Shown one piece after another: positions 18,607-27,533 of a DNA stretch of 64,000 nucleotides (within the stretch, counting starts at the first letter, position 1; every line of letters starts with the position of its first letter). A program made the position numbers and the translations under genes. The DNA lies in contig CAKUFT010000003.1 in assembly GCA_934650095.1 (NCBI GenBank), forward strand, positions 39,234-103,233, in the 5' to 3' direction. The notes below the pieces were generated by a model. That model was not told where the DNA came from. It ran no database searches and was given only the letters and a program-made list of their open reading frames with translations. Source of the DNA: an uncultured Collinsella sp. (lineage in GTDB: Bacteria; Actinomycetota; Coriobacteriia; Coriobacteriales; Coriobacteriaceae).

Positions 18607-19284
18607 ATGTCGCTGCGCGGTGGAATCGGTTTGTCCGAGCTGCCCATCGAGGATGGGCGGGAGTTTAGGCTTGGTATCATGGGCGGCACCTTCGACCCGA
18701 TCCATTACGGTCATCTGGTGACCGCCGAGCAGGCGCGCGAGTCGCTCGACTTGGATGCCGTGCTCTTTATGCCGGCGGGCTCTCCTGCCTTTAAGCTCGA
18801 CAAACCGGTGACGCCGGCCGAGGACCGTTATGCCATGACGGTCCTCGCCACCGCTGCGAATCCGGCCTTTTTGGCAAGCCGGTTCGAGATCGATCGGGCC
18901 GGTGTCACCTATACTGCCGATACGCTGCGCGCCCTGCGCGAGTTTTACCCGCCACAGGTGAAGCTCTATTTTATTACGGGTGCCGATGCGATTATCGATA
19001 TTGTGACCTGGCATCATGCTGATGAGATTGCCGAGCTGGCAACCTTTATTGCCGCGACGCGTCCGGGCTTTGATATCGATACGGCTCGCGCGCGGATCAA
19101 AGAGTCGGGCTTGCCGTTCGACGTGCGTTATATCCAGATTCCGGCGCTGGCGATTAGCTCGACCAACATTCGCAAGCGAGTTGCCCGCGGCATGAGTGCG
19201 CGCTATCTTACGAGCGAGTCCGTGCTCGGCTACATTCGCAAACGCGGTCTGTATGCCGATCTGGGCCAAGAAGATTTTGAGTGA
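18607..19284 (+). CDS. nadD: Nicotinate-nucleotide adenylyltransferase
   Basis: A 225-residue nucleotidyltransferase with GGTFDPIHYGHL (the HxGH-type motif as HYGH) and the C-terminal ISSTNIRKRV motif. It forms deamido-NAD from nicotinate mononucleotide and ATP. ATG 18607 is preceded by GAGGGCGAG within the end of obgE. A downstream in-frame ATG at 18679 would remove a 24-residue N-terminal extension and begin immediately before GGTFDP, so the start is not certain. It is grouped with yqeK and rsfS as in Firmicutes. Confidence 0.93.
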   Translation: MSLRGGIGLSELPIEDGREFRLGIMGGTFDPIHYGHLVTAEQARESLDLDAVLFMPAGSPAFKLDKPVTPAEDRYAMTVLATAANPAFLASRFEIDRAGVTYTADTLRALREFYPPQVKLYFITGADAIIDIVTWHHADEIAELATFIAATRPGFDIDTARARIKESGLPFDVRYIQIPALAISSTNIRKRVARGMSARYLTSESVLGYIRKRGLYADLGQEDFE

Positions 19285-19296
19285 TGGGGGTCAACG

Positions 19297-19905
19297 TTGG
19301 CCGTTGAAGATTCGTTTGAGGGCGATGAGCGCGCGCTGCTCAAGCGCATTCATGAGCTGCTCGATGTTCGCATGAAGGACAAGCGCAAGCGCTATGTCCA
19401 TTCGCTGGGTGTTGCCGAGACTGCGTTACATCTTGCCGAGGTGTATGGTGTCGATCGCTTTGACGCCGCTGCCGCCGGCCTGATCCATGACTGGGACAAG
19501 GTGCTCTCCGACGATGAGCTGGTGGCCCGTGCGCTGCACTACGGTATTAAGGTCGCCGGCTCGCCTTCGGCCGCGACGCCACTGCTGCATGGGCCAGTCG
19601 CCGCTTATGAGCTTCCGCAGCTCTTTCCCGAGCTTTCGCCGGCGGTCTTTCAAGCTGTCGACCGTCACACCGTGGGCGCTTGCGACATGACGCCACTCGA
19701 TATGGTGGTCTTCGTGGCCGATGCCATCGAGCCCAATCGTCACGGCGATTATGCCCATGGCTTACGCAAGATGGTGGGGGAGTCGACGCTCGACGAGTTG
19801 TTCTTCTCCTGTTTTGCGCAGGGTCTGGTCTATGTGATCCAGTCCGGACGCTATCTTTATCCCACGGCTATTTCGATTTACAACCATTACGCCCAGCTGC
19901 GCTAG
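19297..19905 (+). CDS. yqeK: HD-domain hydrolase YqeK (bis(5'-nucleosyl)-tetraphosphatase-type)
   Basis: A 202-residue HD-fold metal-dependent hydrolase. RYVHSLGVAETALHLAEVYG supplies the first His and AGLIHDWDK the HD pair; the later DRHTVG and ADAIEPNR match the YqeK pattern. Family members cleave diadenosine tetraphosphate symmetrically. TTG 19297 has GGGGG about eight bases upstream. Its position between nadD and rsfS is the usual one. Confidence 0.9.
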   Translation: MAVEDSFEGDERALLKRIHELLDVRMKDKRKRYVHSLGVAETALHLAEVYGVDRFDAAAAGLIHDWDKVLSDDELVARALHYGIKVAGSPSAATPLLHGPVAAYELPQLFPELSPAVFQAVDRHTVGACDMTPLDMVVFVADAIEPNRHGDYAHGLRKMVGESTLDELFFSCFAQGLVYVIQSGRYLYPTAISIYNHYAQLR

Positions 19906-19932
19906 CTCGGGCTGTCTAGAAAGAGGTATTCC

Positions 19933-20388
19933 ATGGCCGAAGAGACCATGACTGACGAGCAGATTCTTGATGATGCGGAGCACAAGAGCTTCGTTGCCAC
20001 TTCTGACCGCACCGCCGCCTCGCTGTCCGCGAGCGGTGTCGCCGCCGAGGATGTCGCCCGCGCCGCCGCGCAGGCCGCCTACGACAAGAAGGGCGAGGAC
20101 GTGCAGGTGCTCGACCTGACCGAGCTTTCCGACGTGTGCGACTACTTTGTGCTTGCCACCGGTACCAACAACCGCCAGGTCGATTCTATCGTCGACGAGA
20201 TCGAAGAGAAGGTCGCCGAGGCTTGCGGCGAGCACCCGTTTTCCATCGAGGGCCGCGAGCAGAAGACCTGGATGCTCATGGACTATGGTTCGGTCGTCGT
20301 CCACGTCTTCACCCCCGAGGCCCGCGACTTCTACCGCCTCGAGAAGCTCTGGGGTGACGCTCCTCAGCTTCCCCTCGACCTTCTCTAG
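19933..20388 (+). CDS. rsfS: Ribosomal silencing factor RsfS
   Basis: A 151-residue protein. The first 45 residues are a variable extension; the conserved RsfS domain runs from about residue 46, with DVCDYFVLATGTNNRQVDSIVDEI and EGREQKTWMLMDYGSVVVHVF as its core. It binds L14 and blocks subunit joining in starvation. It ends the rplU-to-rsfS cluster and is followed by a terminator. Confidence 0.94.
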   Translation: MAEETMTDEQILDDAEHKSFVATSDRTAASLSASGVAAEDVARAAAQAAYDKKGEDVQVLDLTELSDVCDYFVLATGTNNRQVDSIVDEIEEKVAEACGEHPFSIEGREQKTWMLMDYGSVVVHVFTPEARDFYRLEKLWGDAPQLPLDLL

Positions 20389-20394
20389 TAACTC

Positions 20395-20420
20395 ATTTGG
20401 GACGGGCTTTTTTAGCTAGC
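20395..20420 (+). repeat. Single-arm copy of the 3.3-kb palindromic element
   Basis: The stretch matches the arm of the inverted repeat at 3306-3415 (TTTGGGACGGG, then C, six T and TAGCT, missing one G). The reverse-complement arm is absent; an unrelated terminator hairpin follows. Confidence 0.6.
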
Positions 20421-20432
20421 TTCGCGCATTTC

Positions 20433-20475
20433 GCCGGGCAGTTGCGGTTTTCCGCACCTGCCCGGCTTTCTTTTT
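20433..20475 (+). terminator. Intrinsic terminator after rsfS
   Basis: GCCGGGCAG (20433-20441) and TGCGG pair with CCGCA and CTGCCCGGC (20458-20466) with one mismatch, around TTTT, followed by TTTCTTTTT. It also separates rsfS from the convergent dinB. Confidence 0.85.
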
Positions 20476-20487
20476 GCCCAAAGGCGG

Positions 20488-21741
20488 TTAATCGTTGAAG
20501 CGGGATTGGCGGCCGAAGGATAGGGCGGTGTCGCCGAATTTGTCTCGGACGGCGTCGATGGCGACGGAGAGGTCGCGTCGGTTGCTGGATTGGGCTCCGC
20601 GGTCGTCGACTTCGCAGAACAGGTCGGTCTGGATGCCGCCCTGATGGTCAAAGTCGCTCATGCCGATGCCTGCTAAGCGAACATGCATGCCTTCCTGCCA
20701 GATGTTGTCGAGCAGTTCGAGCGCAACTGCCACGAAGATGTTCTCATCGTCGGTCGGATGAGGCAGCCGGCGCTGTGCCGAGCGACCGCTTCCATACGAA
20801 TACTTAAGCTTGAGCGTTACCGTGCCGCCCGTCAGTCCCTGACGGCGCAGGCGGCGTCCAACTGACTCGCCCAACAGTGCAATCGCCGCTTCGATGTCTC
20901 CGCGCTCAGTTAAATCTTTCGCAAAGGTGCGTTCATTGCTGACCGACTTGATCTTGCGCTCTTCATCGAGACTCGTGACTTCGGAGATTTCGAGTCCCAG
21001 CGCACGCTGGCGCATGCGTTCGCCATTGACGCCAAAAATCGAGGCAAGCGTAGACTCTGGCGTGCGTGAAAGCTCGCCGAGCGTATAGATGCGCATGCGG
21101 CGCAGTCGTTCCTCGGCCGAACGCCCGATTCCGCTCATGGCAGATACCGGCAGCGCAGCCAAAAAGCGCTGCTCGGTACCGGGGCGCACGATAGTCAGCC
21201 CAAACGGCTTGTCGCGCTCGCTTGCGATTTTGGCCACGGTTTTGTTGCACCCAACGCCGATGGAGCAGGTCACCCCCAGTGCCGCCACGCGGTCACTGAT
21301 GCGTCGCGCAACCAGCAGTGGGTCCTCGGGTGCAAAGCGACCCGGCGTGATGTCGATAAAGGCCTCGTCAATGGATACGCGCTCCACGCGCGGTGTCTCA
21401 TCGGCGAGAATCGCCATGACCTGCGCGCTCACCTCACGGTAGCGATCAAAGTGTCCGTGCGTCCAAATGGCCTGCGGGCACAGGCGCCGCGCCTCGGCCG
21501 AGGGCATGGCAGAGTGTACGCCAAAGCGACGTGCCTCGTACGAACACGTGGACACGACGCCGCGTGACTCCGCGTCTCCGCCCACGATGAGCGGCTTTCC
21601 GTGCCATTCGGGATGATCGAGCATCTCCACGCTCGCAAAAAATGCATCGAGGTCCATCAGGCCCACCGCCGGACCCGTCCAGGGCGGCGGTGCGACGCCC
21701 ACAGCATCCTCATAACCGTATGTATGTTCGCGTCTTTCCAT
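20488..21741 (-). CDS. dinB: DNA polymerase IV (Y-family translesion polymerase)
   Basis: A 417-residue Y-family polymerase. The catalytic motifs are MDLDAFFASVEML near residue 29, SIDEAFIDIT with the two acidic residues, and GVGCNKTVAKIASE. The little-finger domain follows from about residue 270. It replicates past damaged bases. The protein has about 20 extra residues before the usual DinB start. The ATG at 21741 has no ribosome binding site, but a TATACT box ends six bases before it, so the message may be leaderless. No clear SOS box is seen upstream. It is the only minus-strand gene between aroF and 48.8 kb. Confidence 0.94.
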   Translation of the reverse strand: MERREHTYGYEDAVGVAPPPWTGPAVGLMDLDAFFASVEMLDHPEWHGKPLIVGGDAESRGVVSTCSYEARRFGVHSAMPSAEARRLCPQAIWTHGHFDRYREVSAQVMAILADETPRVERVSIDEAFIDITPGRFAPEDPLLVARRISDRVAALGVTCSIGVGCNKTVAKIASERDKPFGLTIVRPGTEQRFLAALPVSAMSGIGRSAEERLRRMRIYTLGELSRTPESTLASIFGVNGERMRQRALGLEISEVTSLDEERKIKSVSNERTFAKDLTERGDIEAAIALLGESVGRRLRRQGLTGGTVTLKLKYSYGSGRSAQRRLPHPTDDENIFVAVALELLDNIWQEGMHVRLAGIGMSDFDHQGGIQTDLFCEVDDRGAQSSNRRDLSVAIDAVRDKFGDTALSFGRQSRFND

Positions 21742-21857
21742 GACATGAGTATACCGCGCAGCTCATGTGGGGTGCGTGGATGTGCTTGCAAATCGCGAAT
21801 TCTTGTCTAAGATATGGATTTGCCCTCGACTACACCGAAGAAGTTGGTCTCACGGAC

Positions 21858-21886
21858 TTCACCTGCCCGCGTCGATGGCGTATTAT
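21858..21886 (+). promoter_or_regulatory. Candidate promoter for the rpsP operon
   Basis: TATTAT (21881-21886) with a weak -35, TTCACC (21858-21863), 17 bases apart. A small leader hairpin, GCAGC-CTAAA-GCTGC (21909-21923), ends just before the GGAGGAG ribosome binding site. Confidence 0.5.
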
Positions 21887-21942
21887 GTTCAACTGTTTGT
21901 TTGTAGTTGCAGCCTAAAGCTGCTTGGTTGGAGGAGTTTCCT

Positions 21943-22284
21943 TTGGCAGTCAAGATTCGCCTTGCTCGTCACGGCGCTAAGAAGCGTCCGTACTACCGTG
22001 TCGTCGTCGCCGATTCCCGCGCCCCGCGTGACGGTCGTATCATCGAGGAGGTTGGCCGCTACAACCCGATGACCGCCCCCAAGACCATCAACCTCGATCT
22101 CGAGAAGATTGCTGACTGGCAGTCCAAGGGCGCTCAGCTCACCGACGCCGTCGCCGCTCTGGTCAAGGCCGCCAACGAGGGCGAGAAGACCGAGACCGTC
22201 GTTAAGAAGTCCAAGAAGCAGCTCGCCAAAGAGGCCGAGGCCGCTAAGGCTGCCGCTGAGGCCGCTGAGGGCGCCGAGGAGTAA
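21943..22284 (+). CDS. rpsP: 30S ribosomal protein S16
   Basis: A 113-residue protein starting [19 protein letters not shown], with [19 protein letters not shown] following. A Lys/Ala/Glu-rich tail extends it beyond the usual 80 to 90 residues. TTG 21943 has GGAGGAG seven bases upstream. It heads rpsP-khpA-rimM-trmD, the classic order. Confidence 0.97.
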   Translation: MAVKIRLARHGAKKRPYYRVVVADSRAPRDGRIIEEVGRYNPMTAPKTINLDLEKIADWQSKGAQLTDAVAALVKAANEGEKTETVVKKSKKQLAKEAEAAKAAAEAAEGAEE

Positions 22285-22287
22285 ATC

Positions 22288-22572
22288 GTGCCTGAGGTTG
22301 ACGCTGCACAGCTCGAGGGTGAGGCAATGCTCTCAGATCGCATCGCCGATCTCGTCGAATATCTCGTTGTTCAGATCGTCGACGACCCGGATTCCGTGAG
22401 CCTTGAGGTCATCGATGGCGACGACGCCTCCACGATTGAGGTTTCGGTTGCCGAGGATGACGTCGCTAAGGTCATCGGCCGTCGTGGCCGTACCATCAAG
22501 GCCATTCGCACGCTCGCCCGTGCACTGGCCGCTCGCCTCGACACTGCTGTCGAGGTAGAGGTTCTGGGCTAG
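22288..22572 (+). CDS. khpA: KH-domain RNA-binding protein KhpA
   Basis: A 94-residue protein with the KH motif VIGRRGRTIKAIRTLARA. It corresponds to KhpA (YlqC), which pairs with KhpB and affects cell elongation and small-RNA binding in Firmicutes. GTG 22288 follows the rpsP stop by three bases with GGAG upstream; ATG 22327, preceded by GAGGGTGAGG, would give an 81-residue protein nearer the family length, so the start is open. Confidence 0.9.
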   Translation: MPEVDAAQLEGEAMLSDRIADLVEYLVVQIVDDPDSVSLEVIDGDDASTIEVSVAEDDVAKVIGRRGRTIKAIRTLARALAARLDTAVEVEVLG

Positions 22573-22576
22573 GACC

Positions 22577-23098
22577 TTGAGGTCCCAGTACAAAAACATC
22601 GCCCGTGTGGTCAAGCCGCACGGAAGGAAGGGGGAGGTCCTCGCGCAGCCGCTGCGGGGGCTTCCTTCTGTATTAGAGCCGGGTATGCGCGTCGCCTTGA
22701 CGCCACCGGCGCTTAAGCGCGACCGTTTTTGCACGGTCGTGTCCGTCACCGATACGGGCGATGGCGATCTGGTCTCGTTTGAGGGCATAGATGACTTGAC
22801 GGCCGCTGAGGGCATCACCGGATGCTATGTGCTGGCCAATCGTGACGACTTCGAGCTCGATTCGCTCGACGCCGCCTATACCGACCTTATGGGTCGCGAG
22901 GTGGTCGATGAGCGCTTTGGTTCGCTCGGCACGATTGTCGAGATCATGTCGACGCCCGCCAACGATGTTTGGGTTGTCGAGGGTGATCGGTACGGCGAGG
23001 TGCTGATTCCCGTGATCGAGCAGGTTGTGCTCGATCTTCCCGACACAGGAGCAATTTCCGTCCACGTTATGGACGGCTTGATCGATATGGACAAGTAG
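22577..23098 (+). CDS. rimM: Ribosome maturation factor RimM
   Basis: A 173-residue protein beginning YKNIARVVKPHGRKGEV, the RimM signature, with the PRC-barrel half containing LMGREVVDERFGSLGTIVEI. It helps assemble the 30S head around S19. TTG 22577 is the only plausible start before the conserved region, with AGGA close by. It begins five bases after khpA. Confidence 0.93.
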   Translation: MRSQYKNIARVVKPHGRKGEVLAQPLRGLPSVLEPGMRVALTPPALKRDRFCTVVSVTDTGDGDLVSFEGIDDLTAAEGITGCYVLANRDDFELDSLDAAYTDLMGREVVDERFGSLGTIVEIMSTPANDVWVVEGDRYGEVLIPVIEQVVLDLPDTGAISVHVMDGLIDMDK

Positions 23099-23108
23099 GG
23101 AGGACAAC

Positions 23109-23867
23109 ATGCTGATCGAGACCCTTTCGGTCTTTCCCGAGATGTTTGAGCCCGTCATGTCCACGTCGATTCTGGGCCGCGCCCGCAAGGCCGGCCTTTT
23201 TGATTTTAAGGCGTATAACCTGCGCGACTGGACGCACGATCGCCATCGCACCGTCGATGACGAGCCGTATGGCGGCGGGCAGGGCATGCTCATGAAGGTC
23301 GAGCCCATTGCCGAGGCAATCGAGGCCATCAGCTCCGAGGGTCCCAAGCCCACCGTGGTGTTCTTCACCCCCTGCGGGGAGCCCTTTACGCAGCATGTGG
23401 CCGAGCGCCTGCTCAAAAGCGAGCGCTTGCTGTTTGTGTGCAGCCGTTACGAGGGCGTCGACGAGCGCGCATATGCGTATGCCGATGAGCGCCTGTCGAT
23501 CGGCGACTACGTGCTCACGGGCGGCGAGCTGCCCGCCATGGTCGTGGCTGATGCCGTCGTACGGCTCATCCCCGGAGCCTTGGGCGACGAGATGAGCAAC
23601 GTAGACGAGTCCTTCTCGACCGCCGAGGACGGTGGCCTGCTCGAGTACGCGCAGTACACCCGCCCCGCCGAGTTCAATGGCGAGGGCGTGCCTCCAGTGC
23701 TCGTAAGCGGCGACCATGCCAAGGTCGATGCCTGGCGTCGCAAAAACGCCATCGAGCGTACCTGTCGCTGGCGTCCCGATCTTATCGAGACGGCACGCCT
23801 TACGGCTGAGGAGCGCGCTTACGCGCAGGAGATCCTGGACGCTTCGTATTCGCAGAGCGAGGAGTGA
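23109..23867 (+). CDS. trmD: tRNA (guanine37-N1)-methyltransferase TrmD
   Basis: A 252-residue SPOUT methyltransferase. It begins MLIETLSVFPEMFEPVMSTS and carries DDEPYGGGQGMLM, CSRYEGVDERA and SIGDYVLTGGELPAMV, the trefoil-knot SAM-binding residues. It methylates G37 of tRNAs that read CNN codons and prevents frameshifts. The start follows rimM by 10 bases with GGGAGGA. Confidence 0.97.
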   Translation: MLIETLSVFPEMFEPVMSTSILGRARKAGLFDFKAYNLRDWTHDRHRTVDDEPYGGGQGMLMKVEPIAEAIEAISSEGPKPTVVFFTPCGEPFTQHVAERLLKSERLLFVCSRYEGVDERAYAYADERLSIGDYVLTGGELPAMVVADAVVRLIPGALGDEMSNVDESFSTAEDGGLLEYAQYTRPAEFNGEGVPPVLVSGDHAKVDAWRRKNAIERTCRWRPDLIETARLTAEERAYAQEILDASYSQSEE

Positions 23868-23869
23868 GA

Positions 23870-24433
23870 ATGGTTCCATCGCAGCAATCTGCCCTGAGGG
23901 GCGCCTTTGAGTGGATCGTAATCGTTGCGATTGCGCTCGTTGCCACCTTCGTTATTCGCGCGTTTGTGGTCGAACCCTTTGTGGTGCCCACCGGCTCCAT
24001 GGAGTCTACGATCGAGATCGGCGATCAGATTCTGGCGCAGAAGGTGACGCTCGAGCTCGGACAGCCTGTCAAACAGGGTGACATTGTGGTGTTCCACAAC
24101 CCCGATGCCACGTCCGAGCATGACGTGCTGGTAAAGCGTGTCATCGCCACGGCCGGCCAGACGGTCGACCTGCAGGACGGCAAGGTCGTCGTTGACGGCC
24201 AGGCGCTCGATGAGGACTATACGACCGGCATGAGCTGGCCGCTTTCGGTCCAGGCGCCCGCCGCCCAGGTGAGCTATCCCTACACCGTCCCTGACGACTG
24301 TGTGTGGGTAATGGGCGACAATCGCGAGAACTCAGCCGACTCCCGCTACTTTGGCCCGGTCGACCGCTCCGATCTGATTGCCGTGGCGCTTATGCGCTAC
24401 TGGCCGCTCAACCGTATCGGCGCTATCGACTAA
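23870..24433 (+). CDS. lepB: Signal peptidase I
   Basis: A 187-residue S26 serine protease that removes signal peptides on the outer face of the membrane. A membrane helix lies at about 14-32 (IVIVAIALVATFVIRAFVV). The catalytic Ser43 is in PTGSMEST and Lys89 is in VLVKRVIATAGQTV; the later MGDNRENSADSRYFGPV box is diagnostic. ATG 23870 is chosen, with GGAG five bases upstream; GTG 23864 overlaps the trmD stop and is an alternative. Confidence 0.95.
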   Translation: MVPSQQSALRGAFEWIVIVAIALVATFVIRAFVVEPFVVPTGSMESTIEIGDQILAQKVTLELGQPVKQGDIVVFHNPDATSEHDVLVKRVIATAGQTVDLQDGKVVVDGQALDEDYTTGMSWPLSVQAPAAQVSYPYTVPDDCVWVMGDNRENSADSRYFGPVDRSDLIAVALMRYWPLNRIGAID

Positions 24434-24487
24434 AAACCGCTATAGTACCTAACCGTGTAATCGTTTCGACGAGGGGATATTAGAGGC

Positions 24488-25399
24488 ATGAACGCTTCAT
24501 CGCTTTCCTTCCAAGACATCATCCTGCGCCTCCAGCAGTACTGGGGCGAGCAGGGCTGCGTCATTATGCAGCCCTATGACTCCGAGGTCGGTGCCGGTAC
24601 CTTCCATACCGCGACCACGCTGCGCTCGCTCGGTCCCGCCGAGTGGCGCACCTGCTATGCGCAGCCCTGCCGCCGTCCCGCCGACGGCCGCTACGGCGAG
24701 AACCCCAACCGCATGCAGCACTACTATCAGTTCCAGGTGCTCATCAAGCCCTCGCCGGTCAATGCCCAGGAGCTCTACCTGGGTTCGCTGGCCGCCATTG
24801 GCCTGGACCCCAACGACCATGACGTCCGCTTTGTCGAGGACGACTGGGAGAGCCCGACACTCGGCGCCTGGGGCCTTGGCTGGGAGGTCTGGCTCAACGG
24901 CATGGAGGTCACGCAGTTCACGTACTTCCAGCAGGTGGGCGGCATCGAGGTCGACCCCGTGCCCGTCGAGATCACCTATGGCCTGGAGCGCATCGCCATG
25001 TACGCCCAGGGCGTCAACTCGGTCTACGACCTGGTGTGGAGCTACCTGCCCGACGGCACGCCCATGACCTACGGCGACGTGTTCCTGGAGAACGAGCGCG
25101 AGTTCAGCGCTTACAACTTTGAGGTCGCCAACGTCGAGATGATGCGTCAGAAGTTTGACGACTACGAGGCCGAGTGCCACTCCTGCCTGGAGCGCAAGCT
25201 GCCGCTGCCGGCATATGACTGCGTCATGAAGTGCAGCCATGCCTTCAACCTGCTCGATGCCCGCGGTGCGCTGTCCGCAGTCGAGCGCGCCAACTACATC
25301 CTGCGCGTCCGCGCCGTCGCGAAGGCGTGCTGCGAGGCCTATATGGCCGAGGTCGCCGGAATCAACGAGAATGCCGATCAGGAAGGCGAGGTGGCGTAA
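24488..25399 (+). CDS. glyQ: Glycine-tRNA ligase alpha subunit
   Basis: A 303-residue class II synthetase subunit. It begins with [24 protein letters not shown] spread over residues 8-31 and includes [20 protein letters not shown] and [17 protein letters not shown], highly conserved GlyQ motifs. It forms the alpha2-beta2 glycyl-tRNA synthetase with GlyS, four bases downstream. No T-box leader is visible in the 54 bases before it. Confidence 0.98.
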   Translation: MNASSLSFQDIILRLQQYWGEQGCVIMQPYDSEVGAGTFHTATTLRSLGPAEWRTCYAQPCRRPADGRYGENPNRMQHYYQFQVLIKPSPVNAQELYLGSLAAIGLDPNDHDVRFVEDDWESPTLGAWGLGWEVWLNGMEVTQFTYFQQVGGIEVDPVPVEITYGLERIAMYAQGVNSVYDLVWSYLPDGTPMTYGDVFLENEREFSAYNFEVANVEMMRQKFDDYEAECHSCLERKLPLPAYDCVMKCSHAFNLLDARGALSAVERANYILRVRAVAKACCEAYMAEVAGINENADQEGEVA

Positions 25400-25402
25400 G
25401 CC

Positions 25403-27499
25403 ATGGCAGACGCTAAGGATTTCCTGTTTGAGATCGGTACGGAGGAAATGCCCTCTGCACCGCTGAACAATGCCGTCAAGCAGCTTGGCACCATGATCGC
25501 CAAGGGTCTCGACGAGGCCGGTCTGGCCCACGGCGAGGTCCGCGTGATCTCGAGCCCGCGTCGTCTTGCCGCGCTCGTTGCCGATGTCGCCACTGCGACC
25601 GATGAGGTCCACGAGGTCAAGCGCGGCCCCGCGGCCAACATCGCCTTCGATGCCGACGGTAACGCCACCAAGGCCGCCCAGGGCTTTGCTCGTAAGTGCG
25701 GCGTGGCTGCCGAGGACCTGGTGCGCCGCGAGGACACCGACGGACGCGAGTACGTCTTTGCAGAGAAGAACATTCCTTCCGCCCCGGCCACCCCGATCCT
25801 GACGGCCCTGTGCGAGAAGACCATCGCCGGCCTGCAGTGGCCCAACTACCGTTCTCAGCGCTGGGGCCACGAGCACGCTACCTTCGTGCGTCCGGTCCGC
25901 TGGATCTGCTGCCTTTTGGGCGAGGATGTCGTGCCCGTGTCGTTTGCCGACGTGACAAGCGGCAACACCACGCGCGGCCATCGCGTCCTGGGCCCCGGTG
26001 ATCATGTGGTCGCCAGCCCCGCTGTTTACGAGCAGGTGCTCGAGGACGCCGGCGTGCTTTCTGCCGAGCGCCGTCGCGAGGCCATTCTCTCCGGTATCGC
26101 CGAGGTCGAGGCTGCTCGCCCCGGCTGCCACGTCGACACGCCCAAGAAGGTCTTTGAGGAAGTCATCAACCTCTGCGAGTGGCCGACGGTGCTCGTCGGA
26201 ACCTTCGATGAGGAGTTCCTCAAGGTCCCGCACGAGATCATTTGCGAGTCTATGCTCACCAACCAGCGCTACTTCCCGATTTATGACGGTGATGGCAAGC
26301 TGACGCGTGAGTTCGTGGTTGTCTCGAACAGCAAGCCCGAGAACGCCGAGCGCGTGATCGACGGCAACGAGCGCGTCGTGCGCGCCCGCCTGGACGACGC
26401 TAAGTTCTTCTACGAGGAGGATCTGAAGATCTCCCTCGACGAGTTCCGTGAGCGTCTGGCCAAGGTCGCCTTCCAGGAGAAGCTCGGCAGCGTGCTCGCC
26501 AAGTCCGAGCGTATTGAGCAGCTCGCGCTCGCTATTGCCCGCGAGGCTCACCTTGGCGCCCACCTGGCCGCCGATGCCGGCCGTGCCGCGCACCTGTGCA
26601 AGGCCGACCTGGTTTCCAACGCCGTCGTCGAGTTCACGAGCCAGCAGGGCGTGATGGGCGGTTACTACGCCACCGCGATGGGGGAGAACGACGAGGTCGC
26701 TCACGCCATCCGCGATCACTATCGTCCCCGCTTTGCCGGTGACGAACTGCCCGAGGGTACCGCCGGCTGCATCGTGGCCTGCGCCGACAAGCTCGATACC
26801 ATCGCCGGTATCTTTGCCATCGGCGAGCCCCCGACCGGCTCTTCCGACCCGTACGCGCTGCGCCGTGCCGCCATCGGCATCATCAACATCCTGCGCGATC
26901 GTCTGCCGATCGACCCCACGTCGCTCATCGACTTTGCCCTTGAGCTCTACACCGAGCAGGGCATCGCGTTCGATGCCGCTGAGGTCGCCCAGCAGGTCCG
27001 TGACTTCTTCCACGGCCGCCTGGTGAGCATGGCTCGCGACGAGAAGATCCCGGCCGATACCGTTGCCGCCGTCTCCGCAGTGCACATCATCGCCCCGTCC
27101 GTCTTCTTCGCCCGCTGCGCCGCCCTGGACGAGGCCCGTAAGAACGATGCCGAGACCTTTGACAACCTGGCGACTGCCTATGCCCGTGCCGCGCATATCT
27201 CCAAGCCCGAGCTGGGCGCGGAGTACGACCGCAGCCTGATGGGCGAGGTCGAGCTTGCGCTTTCCGATGCCTCCGAGGCCGCTCAGACCGCCGTCGATGC
27301 CGCCCTCGCTGCCGAGGATTACCCGGCCGCGTTTGCCGCCCTCGCCGCCCTGCGCGTGCCCATCGACCACTTCTTCGACGAGGTTATGGTCATGGACAAG
27401 GACGAACAGCTCCGCGATAATCGCCTTAAGCTGCTCAACCGCTTCGAGGCCGTTTTCTCCGGCATCGCCAACATCGGTGAGCTTGCCCGCAAAAAGTAA
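25403..27499 (+). CDS. glyS: Glycine-tRNA ligase beta subunit
   Basis: A 698-residue protein of normal length. It starts DFLFEIGTEEMPSAPL, with THE family blocks GPAANIAFDADGNATKAAQGFARK and LTNQRYFPIYDGDGKL, an HD-like region, and a DALR-type C-terminus for tRNA binding. It supplies tRNA recognition for GlyQ. A very long antisense frame covers glyQS on the minus strand but is a codon-bias shadow. Confidence 0.98.
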   Translation: MADAKDFLFEIGTEEMPSAPLNNAVKQLGTMIAKGLDEAGLAHGEVRVISSPRRLAALVADVATATDEVHEVKRGPAANIAFDADGNATKAAQGFARKCGVAAEDLVRREDTDGREYVFAEKNIPSAPATPILTALCEKTIAGLQWPNYRSQRWGHEHATFVRPVRWICCLLGEDVVPVSFADVTSGNTTRGHRVLGPGDHVVASPAVYEQVLEDAGVLSAERRREAILSGIAEVEAARPGCHVDTPKKVFEEVINLCEWPTVLVGTFDEEFLKVPHEIICESMLTNQRYFPIYDGDGKLTREFVVVSNSKPENAERVIDGNERVVRARLDDAKFFYEEDLKISLDEFRERLAKVAFQEKLGSVLAKSERIEQLALAIAREAHLGAHLAADAGRAAHLCKADLVSNAVVEFTSQQGVMGGYYATAMGENDEVAHAIRDHYRPRFAGDELPEGTAGCIVACADKLDTIAGIFAIGEPPTGSSDPYALRRAAIGIINILRDRLPIDPTSLIDFALELYTEQGIAFDAAEVAQQVRDFFHGRLVSMARDEKIPADTVAAVSAVHIIAPSVFFARCAALDEARKNDAETFDNLATAYARAAHISKPELGAEYDRSLMGEVELALSDASEAAQTAVDAALAAEDYPAAFAALAALRVPIDHFFDEVMVMDKDEQLRDNRLKLLNRFEAVFSGIANIGELARKK

Positions 27500-27533
27500 G
27501 CTAGCCTGCGCGTAAGCGCAAAAGGAGCCCCGC

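Noticed and set aside
24434-24487. T-box riboswitch before glyQ
   Set aside because: Only 54 bases are available and no T-box sequence is present.
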